Positions 50,588-59,866 of a DNA stretch of 64,000 nucleotides are shown here, piece by piece; the stretch's first letter is position 1, and the number at the start of each line of letters is the position of its first letter. The notes beneath the pieces were generated by a model, which was given only the letters and a program-made list of their open reading frames with translations, had not been told where the DNA came from and made no database searches. Origin of the DNA: Bacteroidota bacterium (lineage in GTDB: Bacteria > Bacteroidota > Bacteroidia > Chitinophagales > Chitinophagaceae); contig JAFEAB010000089.1 in the NCBI GenBank assembly GCA_018266615.1, positions 51,290-115,289 on the forward strand, given 5' to 3'. Both the position numbers and the translations under genes were made by a program.

Positions 50588-51403
50588 ATGAAACCGGGAC
50601 AGAAAATATGGATGAAATGGATAAAACTGGCGATACTCCTGTATTGTATCCCGGGAATCATTCTTTTTTGTTTGCAGGATAAATTTTTACTACATCCTGC
50701 GCCGCTCGATAAAAGCCATGTATTTACTTTTCATCAGCCCTATAAAGAAAACTGGATTTCCATGAATGGAAATTCGCAAATTAATGTCATCCGGTTTCTT
50801 CCGGTTGATACGGCGAATGTTAAAGGGGCTATAATCTATTTTCATGGTAATAGGGAGAATGTAGAACGCTATGCCTCCCTGATTAAAATTTTTACAAATA
50901 GGAACTATGAAGTATGGATGCCGGATTATCCCGGATTTGGAAAATCAACCGGTGTGCAATCGGAACAGGCGTTTTATGAGGTAGCTACCCAGGTATATAA
51001 ATTAGTGAATTCTCATTTCAAAGCAGACCATATCACGGTTTATGGAAAATCGCTGGGCACCGGTTTTGCGGCATATATCGCAGCAACCGAACCTGTAAAA
51101 CAACTGATTTTGGAGACTCCGTATTACAGTATTCCCGATGTGTTTAACAGCTTTGCCCCTATTTATCCCACCCGATGGATGTCGAAGTTTAAAGTTCCCA
51201 CTTATAAATACCTGAGTGAAACGGTGGAACCCATTTGCATATTTCAGGGAACCGATGATGGGGTTATTTTTTATCGAAGGGCAAAAAAACTTCGGGCTTT
51301 TCTGAAGCCTGCAGATACATATTATTTGATTGAAGGGGGGAAGCACAATAACCTTTTCGAATACCCGCAGTACAAACAAGCTATTGATTCGTTGCTTCCT
51401 TAA
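50588..51403 (+). CDS. Membrane-anchored alpha/beta hydrolase, paralogue 2
   Basis: A 271-residue paralogue of the preceding gene, with the same layout: N-terminal membrane helix (LAILLYCIPGIILFCLQDKF), IIYFHGNRENVERYA oxyanion region near residue 80, DYPGFGKSTG, nucleophile Ser in YGKSLGTGFA near residue 155, Asp in FQGTDDGVIF and His in GGKHNNLFEY near residue 256. The pair arose by tandem duplication. Its stop overlaps the convergent LD-carboxypeptidase stop by 3 bp. Confidence 0.88.
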   Translation: MKPGQKIWMKWIKLAILLYCIPGIILFCLQDKFLLHPAPLDKSHVFTFHQPYKENWISMNGNSQINVIRFLPVDTANVKGAIIYFHGNRENVERYASLIKIFTNRNYEVWMPDYPGFGKSTGVQSEQAFYEVATQVYKLVNSHFKADHITVYGKSLGTGFAAYIAATEPVKQLILETPYYSIPDVFNSFAPIYPTRWMSKFKVPTYKYLSETVEPICIFQGTDDGVIFYRRAKKLRAFLKPADTYYLIEGGKHNNLFEYPQYKQAIDSLLP

Positions 51404-52317
51404 AAAATTTCCATTAACCGCACATTTTTCTTTTCTACCTTCAGATGGTAATTGGCTCCATGTTTTAATGCAAGGTTGCGATCCGTATGCCCTACCGGGA
51501 AATCAAATACCACCGGGCATCCAATCCTGGCCGTGTATTCGCCGATGATTTCATAAACTTTTTTCCCATAAGGCCGGGTTGTGTCTTTTGTATCCGAAAA
51601 ATTGCCTATCAGAATTGCAGCGGGCTTTTTGAATTTTCCTGCCCTTAGCAATTGATTAAGCATCCGGTCTATATTATACAGGTATTCTCCTACGTCCTCC
51701 ATAAATAGGATTTTGTTTCGGGTATCAAAATCTGATTTTGTTCCTATAATATGGGCCAGCAGGGCCAAATTACCTCCCACAAGCAACCCCCTGGCTTCTC
51801 CCGCCACATTCATGGAGTGAGGTGAAATCTGGTAAGATGCCGGAATACCTTCCAGCGCATCCCGAAGGGTAATAATATTGGAATTGACGGATGGTTTTTT
51901 TTCAAATTCTGCCGCCATGGAAGCATGAATACTGGCTACTCCGAAATTGGTAAGTAAGTGGTTGTGCATCACCGTTATATCACTAAATCCTGCCAGCCAT
52001 TTAGGATATTGCAGGAATTTATTGAAAGAAAGCCCATCGAGTATCCGGCTCATACCATAGCCACCCCGGCCAAAAATAATGGCTTTGATTTGCTTGTTGT
52101 TGAGCATGGCCTGCAGTTCATCCCTCCTTTCCTCATCTGTACCGCTGAAATAATTATGGGATGTACTGTGAACCGTCTTTCCAACCATTACTTCATAGCC
52201 CCATTGCTGCAAGGTATGAATACAGGCAACCGACTTATTGGGATCCAGGAAACCAGCCGGGCAGGTTAAGCCAATACAATCGCCAGGTTGAAGAAAAGGA
52301 GGTTTAACAGACTTCAT
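51400..52317 (-). CDS. LD-carboxypeptidase (family S66), paralogue 1
   Basis: Serine peptidase that removes the terminal D-residue from tetrapeptide stems during peptidoglycan recycling (LdcA type). The 305-residue protein has FGRGGYGMSRIL near residue 87, the nucleophile Ser in LAGFSDITVMHNH near residue 111, the Glu in KILFMEDVGEYLYNIDRML near residue 208 and the His in FPVGHTDRNLALKHGANY near residue 277. No signal peptide, so cytoplasmic. It follows fadN by 1 bp in the same direction and may be cotranscribed. A second copy lies at 59867-60874. Confidence 0.92.
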   Translation of the reverse strand: MKSVKPPFLQPGDCIGLTCPAGFLDPNKSVACIHTLQQWGYEVMVGKTVHSTSHNYFSGTDEERRDELQAMLNNKQIKAIIFGRGGYGMSRILDGLSFNKFLQYPKWLAGFSDITVMHNHLLTNFGVASIHASMAAEFEKKPSVNSNIITLRDALEGIPASYQISPHSMNVAGEARGLLVGGNLALLAHIIGTKSDFDTRNKILFMEDVGEYLYNIDRMLNQLLRAGKFKKPAAILIGNFSDTKDTTRPYGKKVYEIIGEYTARIGCPVVFDFPVGHTDRNLALKHGANYHLKVEKKNVRLMEIF

Positions 52318-52318
52318 T

Positions 52319-54688
52319 TTAATTGCGTAGCGGTTTGCCGGTTTTCAAAACGCTTTGGATGCGCTCCAGCGTTTTCTTTTCCCCTGTTAAGCTAAGAAAT
52401 GCTTCTCTTTCCAAATCGAGTAGGTATTGCTCCGTAACCAGGGTGGGGGCGCTGAGATCACCGCCACACATCACATAGGCTAATTTTTTAGCTACCACTA
52501 CATCATAGTCTGTTGCATAACCGCCGTGCCACATTCCATTTATGCCGGCCAGCATGGCTCCCAGTGCCGATCTTCCCAATACCTTGATATCGCTTCGCTG
52601 TACCGGCATCACATATCCCGCATCAAACAAATCAATAACAGCCTCTTTGGCAAGGGTAATCCTTCTTCCCATGTTTATTGAAACTTCGTCTAGGCCTCTC
52701 CGATATACTCCATTTTCATACGCTTCAAAAGCAGAGGTGCTCACTTTGGCGGTTGCTATGTTGATAAACCGGTTTTGCAGGGTAATGGTTTCCGGTTCGC
52801 CATGGTGCATTTCATCGGCAGCCCGTAAAATAAACTCTTTGGTTCCGCCTCCGCCCGGGATAACTCCAATGCCCACTTCTACAAGCCCCGTGTAGGTTTC
52901 GGCGGCAGGGATTACCTTATCGGCATGTAACGACATTTCGCAGCCTCCTCCTAAGGCGAGCCCATGGGGTGCCAGCACCACCGGGATGGCGGAATATCGC
53001 ACCCGCATCATGGTTTGCTGGAACTGGCGAATGGCCAGGTCTATTTCATCAAAGTCTTGTTCCACTGCCATCATAAAGATCATGGCTACATTGGCGCCGG
53101 CGCTAAAATTTGCTCCCTCATTGGCAATCACCAACCCTTTGTATTTCTCTTCGGCAAGGGCAATCGATTTCTGAATACCTTCCAGTACTTCGCCTCCAAT
53201 ACTTCCCATTTTGGTATACCATTCGAGGCCCAATACTTCATCGCCGAGGTGGTAAGTTCGGCAGGCGCTATTCTTCCACACTGTTTCATTCGCAAAATTT
53301 TTCATCACGATGAAAGCATCGTCATTCGGAATGCGTTTGTAGCCAGTGGAAGGAATGTCATAATAGAATTTCTTTCCGTTTTCTACCTTGTAAAAACTTT
53401 GGATTCCTTTGTTGATCATTTCAGTGATCCAGGGTGCCACTGGAAATCCCTGCAGTTCCATGGCCGCCGCTGTTTCTTTTACGCCCAACACATCCCAGGT
53501 TTCGAAGGCACCTATTTCCCAGCCAAAGCCGGCCATCATCGCATCATCTACCCGATATAACTCATCGCTTATTTCGGGTATCCGGTGCGAAATGTATGCA
53601 AAGAGTGAATAATGAAATTGGCGGTAAAAATCGCCGGCTTTATCTTTTCCTGCAATCAGCACTTTGAGCCGTGCTTTTAAATCTTCCACCGGTTTTGCTG
53701 CTTCGAGGGTAGCAAATTTGGGCTTGGAACGGGTGCCATATTCCATCGTTTGCAGGTTGAGAACCAGGATTTCCTTTTCCCCCTTCGGGCCCTTGGTTTT
53801 CTTAAAAAATCCCTGGCCGGTTTTATCGCCAAGCTGGTTGTTGGATACCATTTTTTCTAACCAGGATGGTATCACAAATTGATTTTTAGCTTCATCCTCC
53901 GGGCAATTGTCGTGTACCCCATTCGCCACCTTCACGAGCGTATCGATACCCACCACATCTGCAGTGCGAAAAGTTGCGGATTTTGGCCTGCCAATAACTG
54001 GTCCGGTAAGGGCATCAATCTCATCAACCGATAACCCCAACTTATCCATGCTGTGCATGATCGACATGATACTGAAAACACCAATCCGGTTGGCAATAAA
54101 GGCGGGAGTATCTTTACACAACACGGTGGATTTCCCCAACACCAGGTCGCCATAGTGCATTAAAAAATCCACCACTTCCTGATCGGTGTGAGGAGTTGGA
54201 ATTATTTCAAGCAGCCTCAGGTACCGGGGCGGGTTAAAAAAGTGGGTGCCGCAAAAATGCTTTTTAAAATCCTCACTTCTTCCTTCTGTCATCAGGTGGA
54301 TGGGAATCCCCGACGTATTGGAGGTTATCAGGCTGCCCGGTTTGCGGAATTTTTCCACTTCATCAAACACCTGCTTTTTAATATCCAGGCGTTCTACCAC
54401 TACTTCTATAATCCAATCGGCACCCGCAATATCTTTCATGTTCTCGGTGAAATTCCCGGTTTTAATACGCTTCACCACATCTTTCGTATAAACGGGAGAC
54501 GGGTTTGATTTTAATGCTGCCTGTAAAGCATCATTCACAATCTTATTCATTTGCCCCGGTCCGGCATCTTTGGGGGCAATATCCAATAATAGAACCTGCA
54601 ATCCCGCTCCCGCAAAATGGGCGGCAATGCGACTCCCCATTACACCGCTTCCCAAAACGGCTACTTTTTTGATATTTCGCTTCTGCAT
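52319..54688 (-). CDS. fadN: 3-hydroxyacyl-CoA dehydrogenase/enoyl-CoA hydratase fusion
   Basis: A bifunctional fatty-acid beta-oxidation enzyme of the FadN type, with the dehydrogenase first and the hydratase last (opposite to FadB). The 789-residue protein has the NAD loop VAVLGSGVMGSRIAAHFAGAG near residue 8, the GTHFFNPPRYLRLLEIIPT segment near residue 145, the helical 3HCDH domain, and a crotonase domain with HGLALGGGCEMSLHADK near residue 573 and the GVIPGGGGTKEF oxyanion region. The thiolase and acyl-CoA dehydrogenase that often accompany it are absent from the neighbourhood. An 18-bp near-palindrome lies 5 bp upstream. Confidence 0.94.
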   Translation of the reverse strand: MQKRNIKKVAVLGSGVMGSRIAAHFAGAGLQVLLLDIAPKDAGPGQMNKIVNDALQAALKSNPSPVYTKDVVKRIKTGNFTENMKDIAGADWIIEVVVERLDIKKQVFDEVEKFRKPGSLITSNTSGIPIHLMTEGRSEDFKKHFCGTHFFNPPRYLRLLEIIPTPHTDQEVVDFLMHYGDLVLGKSTVLCKDTPAFIANRIGVFSIMSIMHSMDKLGLSVDEIDALTGPVIGRPKSATFRTADVVGIDTLVKVANGVHDNCPEDEAKNQFVIPSWLEKMVSNNQLGDKTGQGFFKKTKGPKGEKEILVLNLQTMEYGTRSKPKFATLEAAKPVEDLKARLKVLIAGKDKAGDFYRQFHYSLFAYISHRIPEISDELYRVDDAMMAGFGWEIGAFETWDVLGVKETAAAMELQGFPVAPWITEMINKGIQSFYKVENGKKFYYDIPSTGYKRIPNDDAFIVMKNFANETVWKNSACRTYHLGDEVLGLEWYTKMGSIGGEVLEGIQKSIALAEEKYKGLVIANEGANFSAGANVAMIFMMAVEQDFDEIDLAIRQFQQTMMRVRYSAIPVVLAPHGLALGGGCEMSLHADKVIPAAETYTGLVEVGIGVIPGGGGTKEFILRAADEMHHGEPETITLQNRFINIATAKVSTSAFEAYENGVYRRGLDEVSINMGRRITLAKEAVIDLFDAGYVMPVQRSDIKVLGRSALGAMLAGINGMWHGGYATDYDVVVAKKLAYVMCGGDLSAPTLVTEQYLLDLEREAFLSLTGEKKTLERIQSVLKTGKPLRN

Positions 54689-54693
54689 AAAAT

Positions 54694-54711
54694 TAGTTAG
54701 TTAAACAACTA
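54694..54711. promoter_or_regulatory. Candidate operator upstream of fadN
   Basis: TAGTTAGTTAAACAACTA is an imperfect palindrome: 14 of 18 positions match the reverse complement, including the outer five on each side. It sits between a TACCTTCG -7-like element (minus strand) and the fadN ATG, where a repressor would block initiation. Confidence 0.35.
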
Positions 54712-54826
54712 TTTTCTTTGTCGAAGGTAATTCATTTAGTTGCTGAAAACACATTAAAACAAATCGAAAGGAAAAATGGTTTACCTGGCCGCTTATTGAA
54801 AAAGGATTCTTACAAATAAACCGGGA

Positions 54827-55633
54827 TTACTCTGCCGGTGTAAGAAATACGCGCACTGCACTGTCTTTGTTAACCTGGTATTTGAACAAGTATCCTACAG
54901 CGCTCAGGGTCGATTTATCTGCCCAGATAAGCAAGGGGTAATTGGGAAAGAATTTTTTTAAAAGGGGGTATTGGAAATAATATCCGGATAGGGCGGAGGG
55001 GGGAAAGGATTTTACCATACCAGCCACACTGTCAATAAATGAAATGGTTTGTTTCTCTTCTTCTTTATAGGGATTATGAAATGGCACATAATAACTGGTA
55101 AAATATCCCGCATCACAAAAATTCTGTAATGCTTTTGCATTGGATGATTCAATAATTATTTTGTTATTGAGGTTGTAGTTGCTCCTGCGTTGGTTGATGT
55201 ATTTCAGCGAGGGAGCGGAATTTACGGAATCAAGGTTTTTATAATCCAGCCAAACGGAGGCGTTGGGTAACATATCATTTTTTATTTTTAAAATGGAATC
55301 CAGGGTTATTCCACTCATCTGTGAAGAATCGTGATATGCATAAAATACATTTTTCTCCATATCAAAATACACATCCATTTCAATTCCCGGAGTTTCTTTT
55401 GGCAGGTAGCTGATGAGTTGCGGGTTGTTGATGGCTTTAACCCAATCTTTATTTGAAGAATATAATTCGTTTTCGCAACGTGGAATATGCTGAGGTTGCC
55501 TGGCTTCGGTAAAACCGGTGGGAATGATCACCCGGGTGATTCCTTTATGGAGCAGAATATCCAGCCCAATCAGACTAAGTAATATAATTACTGAAAAACT
55601 ATATTTGTTGCTGAAGAAAGATTTAATGGTCAT
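54827..55633 (-). CDS. Membrane-anchored protein with a GDPD/PI-PLC-like domain
   Basis: A 268-residue protein with an N-terminal membrane helix or uncleaved signal (about residues 13-30). The body is reminiscent of glycerophosphodiester phosphodiesterase-type TIM barrels: GIEMDVYFDMEKNVFYAYHD near residue 83 resembles the ExDV...HD start, and VWLDYKNL near residue 126 the next strand. The second catalytic His/Glu set is not clear, so enzymatic activity is uncertain. It could be a distant GDPD, a FAM151-like protein or something else. It is divergent from an LTA-synthase-like sulfatase 40 bp away. Confidence 0.5.
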   Translation of the reverse strand: MTIKSFFSNKYSFSVIILLSLIGLDILLHKGITRVIIPTGFTEARQPQHIPRCENELYSSNKDWVKAINNPQLISYLPKETPGIEMDVYFDMEKNVFYAYHDSSQMSGITLDSILKIKNDMLPNASVWLDYKNLDSVNSAPSLKYINQRRSNYNLNNKIIIESSNAKALQNFCDAGYFTSYYVPFHNPYKEEEKQTISFIDSVAGMVKSFPPSALSGYYFQYPLLKKFFPNYPLLIWADKSTLSAVGYLFKYQVNKDSAVRVFLTPAE

Positions 55634-55673
55634 TTCACATAAATCGGTGTATCATCGGAAACAACAAGGATAA

Positions 55674-57572
55674 TTGAAAACGCAGCCCGTTCATATTACA
55701 GTTCCCCGAATTGCTGCTGTTAAGTTTGTATTAAAGCTACTGATTTTGCAGCTTTTCCTGAAATTCATTTTTGGTATTTATAATTATGGATTATTGGAAG
55801 ACGCTTTTCACCCGGTATTTAGCCGCTTGCCGGGTTTACTCTTTTGGGCGGTGGTTACAGAACTGCTCGTCATCTGTGTGATTAACTTCCCATTCCTGAT
55901 TTTTTTCTCTTGCATAACACCAACCGCTAAAACGGTGGGAGTGCGGTTTATTGTAATGTGGGTAATGATCCTGGTGAATGTTGGCAATGCAGGGATAACC
56001 CTGTTTGATATTTTTTATTTCCATTTTCAACGGCAACGTGCCAATGCCGATTTGCTTTATGTTATAAACCGGCCCTGGGATCAAAGTTTTGGCGAGCATC
56101 CCTGGTTGAGCATTATTGGGTTGTTGCTCATTTTGGCGCTTGTGATTGCACTGTGGCGCTTTTCCGTTTCCTATTTATCTTTTACCAGGCGGGGAAAACA
56201 ACTTCCGGTGTTTGCATTTGGAACAGGGTTTGTCATTTTTCTCTTTGTTCTTTTCCGGGCCGATTTACTACTTCCTACGGCTTCCCTTCGTAATTTAAAT
56301 ACCAGTGGAACTTCCATTGTGCAAAATAGCCTTCAATCCTTTTTATTCTCGGTGTACCGGAGTAAAGAAGCCCAACTGCCCCCGTTATTCCCTCCGAAGG
56401 GAAATACGACTCCTTATGCTATTCGTTCCGTTCCTTTTGCCCCTGAAGGGATGAAGGGAAAGAATGTCGTATTGTTTATCATGGAGAGCATACCTGCCGA
56501 ATTTTTTATGGAGGGTGCGCCTCATAAGGTGAGTATGCCCTTTCTGGATTCGTTGGTAAAACGAAGCAGGTATTTTAGTCATGCCTACAGTTTTGGCCAC
56601 AATTCAAACAAAGGGATTACTTCAATCCTGGCGGGGTTACCCACCCTTACCGAAATTCCCCTCTATCATTCCGCTTTTGCAGGTCTGCCTAAATCGGGTA
56701 TTGGAGATGTATTAGCTGACCATGGATATGGTTCCGCTTTTTTTATTGGCGATCATTACGATGATTTTGGCTTTGCCAAATGCTGTAACTGGCTCGGTAT
56801 CCGTCATTATTTTAGCCGGGAATCCATTCACGGATATAAAACCTTGCCTTCCAACAGCATGGGATTGCAGGATGAATTTGTGTTGCGGTTTATGCATACG
56901 GTGATGGATACCCTGAAACAACCCTTTCTTTCAGTCAATTATAATACCTCAACCCATTATCCAAACGATATTCCGGAAGCGTTCTCTAAATCTCAACCTA
57001 AGAGTAATTTCACCCCCGAAATGCGCTCGATGGCTTATTACAGTGAATGTTTGCGTAAATTCTTTGAGGAAGCCAAAACTAAAAACTGGTATAAGAATAC
57101 AGTTTTTATTTTTTGTTCCGATCATTGGATGTACCCGGATGTAAAGCACCTGAATAATGATGTGGTGGAAAGTTTTCATATCCCTGTTTTCATTTTCGAC
57201 CCCTCCGATCCGGTACAGCTAAACATATCATATCCCGTAAGCCAGTTGGATGTTTCTTCCACTATTTTAGGCATTGCCGGTGTCGGCAGCCCTGTTATCA
57301 ATTATGGTGAATCACTTTTTCTACCTCAGGAAATGAGGAGGCCCTATGTAGTGTGTAAGGAAAATAATATCCTCTATGAGGTAATTGATAGTGCCCGTGT
57401 ATTGGGCTACAATGCCCAAACCGGGAGGCCTGAATTTTTTTATGATTTTGTTTATGATCCCGAAATGAAAATCAATAAAGTAAAAGACAGCTCCTCCACT
57501 TCCATTTATATTCAATGGATCCGGGATTTTTTAGAAACGGCGGTTAATCATTACCGGGGAAATTTTGAATAA
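55674..57572 (+). CDS. LTA-synthase-family membrane sulfatase/phosphotransferase
   Basis: A 632-residue protein with five N-terminal membrane segments (to about residue 200) and an extracytoplasmic alkaline-phosphatase-fold domain. The metal-binding regions are VLFIMESIPAEFF near residue 266, the nucleophile region NSNKGITSILAGLP near residue 308, FIGDHYDDFGFAKCCNW near residue 357 and FIFCSDHWMYPD near residue 480. In Gram-negatives such proteins include OpgB-type glucan phosphoglycerol transferases and phosphoethanolamine transferases. It starts at TTG 55674. The stop is 6 bp from the convergent metG. Confidence 0.88.
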   Translation: MKTQPVHITVPRIAAVKFVLKLLILQLFLKFIFGIYNYGLLEDAFHPVFSRLPGLLFWAVVTELLVICVINFPFLIFFSCITPTAKTVGVRFIVMWVMILVNVGNAGITLFDIFYFHFQRQRANADLLYVINRPWDQSFGEHPWLSIIGLLLILALVIALWRFSVSYLSFTRRGKQLPVFAFGTGFVIFLFVLFRADLLLPTASLRNLNTSGTSIVQNSLQSFLFSVYRSKEAQLPPLFPPKGNTTPYAIRSVPFAPEGMKGKNVVLFIMESIPAEFFMEGAPHKVSMPFLDSLVKRSRYFSHAYSFGHNSNKGITSILAGLPTLTEIPLYHSAFAGLPKSGIGDVLADHGYGSAFFIGDHYDDFGFAKCCNWLGIRHYFSRESIHGYKTLPSNSMGLQDEFVLRFMHTVMDTLKQPFLSVNYNTSTHYPNDIPEAFSKSQPKSNFTPEMRSMAYYSECLRKFFEEAKTKNWYKNTVFIFCSDHWMYPDVKHLNNDVVESFHIPVFIFDPSDPVQLNISYPVSQLDVSSTILGIAGVGSPVINYGESLFLPQEMRRPYVVCKENNILYEVIDSARVLGYNAQTGRPEFFYDFVYDPEMKINKVKDSSSTSIYIQWIRDFLETAVNHYRGNFE

Positions 57573-57578
57573 TAGGAG

Positions 57579-59720
57579 TTAACTCACCCCGCTTCCTGCG
57601 GCAATGGCTTCTGCCGGACTAACAAAATGTAATTTGCCTTCCGGGTCTTCCGCCATCAGGATCATGCCATTGCTTTCGATACCCCGCATTTTCCGGGGAG
57701 CCAGGTTGGCAACCACCACTACCTGCCTGCCTACTATATCTTCGGGTTTAAAATGCATGGCAATACCGCTTACTATGGTTCGGGTTTCAAACCCCAGATC
57801 AACCGTTAATTTGAGTAATTTATCTGCCTTTTCCACTTTTTCGGCTGCTTTAATGATTCCGGTTTTGAGATCTATTTTCGCAAAGTCGTCGAATACAATT
57901 TCTGGTTTTACAGCAACGGACGGGCCTTGTGCTGCCACTGATTCTTTTTCCTTTCCTTCCGCAATTTTTTCGGCTTTCATTTTTAATTTTTTTACCTGTT
58001 CGGTTACTTCTGCATCTTCCATTTTTCTGAACAACAGTTCCGGCGCTCTTAAAGAATATCCTACACTTAATAATTTGTGTTTACCTGCATTTTCCCATTC
58101 CAGCATTTTATCTACCACCTTCATCATGTGTAACATTTTTTTTGCGGTAAATGGAAGGAAGGGATTAATATAAATAGCGAGGTTGGCACAAAGTTGCAGG
58201 CAGATGTGCAGGCAGTTGTCAATTTTAGCCTGGGCTTCGGGTGTAGGTTGTCCGTTTTCGCCAATTTGCCTTGCCACGATCCAGGGTTCCTTTTCCTGCA
58301 TGTATTTATTACCCTTTCGGGCCAGGTCCATTACCGTGGTTAACCCTTCTCTGAACCGGTAATGTTCCAGGCCATCTTCCAGTTTGGTTTTCGTGGCCGA
58401 AATTTCATCCAGGAATTGTTTGTCTTTATCATCCATAATGCCTGGATGTAACGGAGGAACTTTTCCCTGGCAAAGTTTGTGCATCAGCACAAAGCTGCGG
58501 TTGATGAAATTACCAAAGATGGCAACCAATTCGCTGTTCAACGCTTCCTGAAAACCCTTCCAGGTAAACTCACTGTCTTTGGTTTCGGGTGCGATGGAGG
58601 TAAGGTAATACCGCAGGGCATCCACCATCATATCGCCTCCGTTATCTTTATGCACAAAGTCGGCGATGTATTCATCCAGTTCAATACTCCAACCGCGGCT
58701 GGTGCTCATTTTTTCTCCTTCCAGGTTCATAAATTCATTTCCCGGAACATTATCGGGCAGGATATTGCCATGCAGTTTTAGCATGACCGGGAAAATGATG
58801 CAATGGAAAACGATATTGTCTTTCCCAATAAAGTGAACCAGTTTAGTTCCCTTATCTTCCCAATAAGGTTGCCATGGTTTATTATTATCTGCAGCCCATT
58901 GCCGTGTAGCGCTAATGTAACCAATGGGTGCATCAAACCATACGTACAACACTTTACCTTCTCCTCCTTCGGTGCCTTCGGGGAGTTTAACGCCCCATTC
59001 GAGATCGCGGGTAACAGCACGGGGTTGAAGGCCCTGATCCAGCCAGCTTTTGCATTGGCCGGTTACGGTAGGACGCCAGTCGTTGATATGATCTTCGAGT
59101 ATCCATTTGCGTAAGAATCCTTCATGTTTATCCAGCGGGAGATACCAGTGGGTTGTTGCTTTCTTAATGGGCGGGTTCCCGCTGAGGGTGCTTTTGGGGT
59201 TGATCAGTTGTTCCGGACTAAGGGAGGTGCCACATTTTTCGCACTGGTCGCCATACGCGGAGGGATTGCCACAAACCGGGCAGGTACCGGTAATGTATCG
59301 GTCGGCTAAAAAGGTTTTTGCCGATTCATCATAAAATTGTTCCGACTCTTTTTTTTCTAATTGGCCGGCATCATTCAGTTTCTTAAAAAATTCCTGAGCC
59401 GTTTGGTGGTGAATGGGAGAAGAAGTTCGATGATAAATATCAAAGGAAATTCCCAGGTCGGCCATATTGGATTTGAGGAGGGCATGGTATTTATCCACGA
59501 TGGCTTTTGGGCTGGTATTTTCCTTCATGGCCTGTATGGTAATGGCAGCGCCGTGTTCATCGCTGCCACAAATGTAGACCACGTCCTTTTTCTTTGCCCT
59601 TAAATAACGTACATATATATCCGCTGGTAAATAGGCACCGGCTAAGTGCCCCAGGTGTTTAGGGCCATTGGCATAGGGCAGTGCCGAAGTAACCAGGTAT
59701 CTTTTGGGTTCTTGTTCCAT
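57579..59720 (-). CDS. metG: Methionyl-tRNA synthetase
   Basis: Class I synthetase that charges tRNA-Met. The 713-residue protein starts at ATG 59720 (MEQEPKRYLVTSALPYANG); a longer frame lacks support. The HIGH-type motif is GPKHLGHLAGAYLP near residue 15, the zinc knuckle is CPVCGNPSAYGDQCEKCGTS near residue 150, and the KMSKS loop is KMSTSRGW near residue 336. The C-terminal extension (from about 610) is a tRNA-binding/dimerisation EMAP-like domain. A TTG-N20-TAAATTTG promoter precedes it. Confidence 0.97.
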   Translation of the reverse strand: MEQEPKRYLVTSALPYANGPKHLGHLAGAYLPADIYVRYLRAKKKDVVYICGSDEHGAAITIQAMKENTSPKAIVDKYHALLKSNMADLGISFDIYHRTSSPIHHQTAQEFFKKLNDAGQLEKKESEQFYDESAKTFLADRYITGTCPVCGNPSAYGDQCEKCGTSLSPEQLINPKSTLSGNPPIKKATTHWYLPLDKHEGFLRKWILEDHINDWRPTVTGQCKSWLDQGLQPRAVTRDLEWGVKLPEGTEGGEGKVLYVWFDAPIGYISATRQWAADNNKPWQPYWEDKGTKLVHFIGKDNIVFHCIIFPVMLKLHGNILPDNVPGNEFMNLEGEKMSTSRGWSIELDEYIADFVHKDNGGDMMVDALRYYLTSIAPETKDSEFTWKGFQEALNSELVAIFGNFINRSFVLMHKLCQGKVPPLHPGIMDDKDKQFLDEISATKTKLEDGLEHYRFREGLTTVMDLARKGNKYMQEKEPWIVARQIGENGQPTPEAQAKIDNCLHICLQLCANLAIYINPFLPFTAKKMLHMMKVVDKMLEWENAGKHKLLSVGYSLRAPELLFRKMEDAEVTEQVKKLKMKAEKIAEGKEKESVAAQGPSVAVKPEIVFDDFAKIDLKTGIIKAAEKVEKADKLLKLTVDLGFETRTIVSGIAMHFKPEDIVGRQVVVVANLAPRKMRGIESNGMILMAEDPEGKLHFVSPAEAIAAGSGVS

Positions 59721-59753
59721 GTATTGATGAAGATTTCCACTTCGGGGATTGTG

Positions 59754-59784
59754 CAAATTTACCGGAAGATGCCAAGGTTTCCAA
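59754..59784 (-). promoter_or_regulatory. metG promoter (TTG / TAAATTTG)
   Basis: On the minus strand TTG (59784-59782) and TAAATTTG (59761-59754) are separated by 20 bp, the same spacing as at greA. The metG ATG lies 33 bp downstream. Confidence 0.6.
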
Positions 59785-59854
59785 TTTACTGCCGCTTTCA
59801 GCATTGGCTACCGGTTTACAAAACCGGGATAGGTTAAATAAGTACTCAGGTTCG

Positions 59855-59862
59855 TATATTTA
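59855..59862 (+). promoter_or_regulatory. -7-like element next to the start of LD-carboxypeptidase 2
   Basis: TATATTTA (TAnnTTTA) is separated by only 4 nt from the ATG at 59867, predicting a leaderless transcript. Confidence 0.35.
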
Positions 59863-59866
59863 GTAC

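Noticed and set aside
52964..53560. 198-aa plus-strand ORF
   Set aside because: Antisense shadow of fadN; a similar case is 57604-58173 opposite metG.
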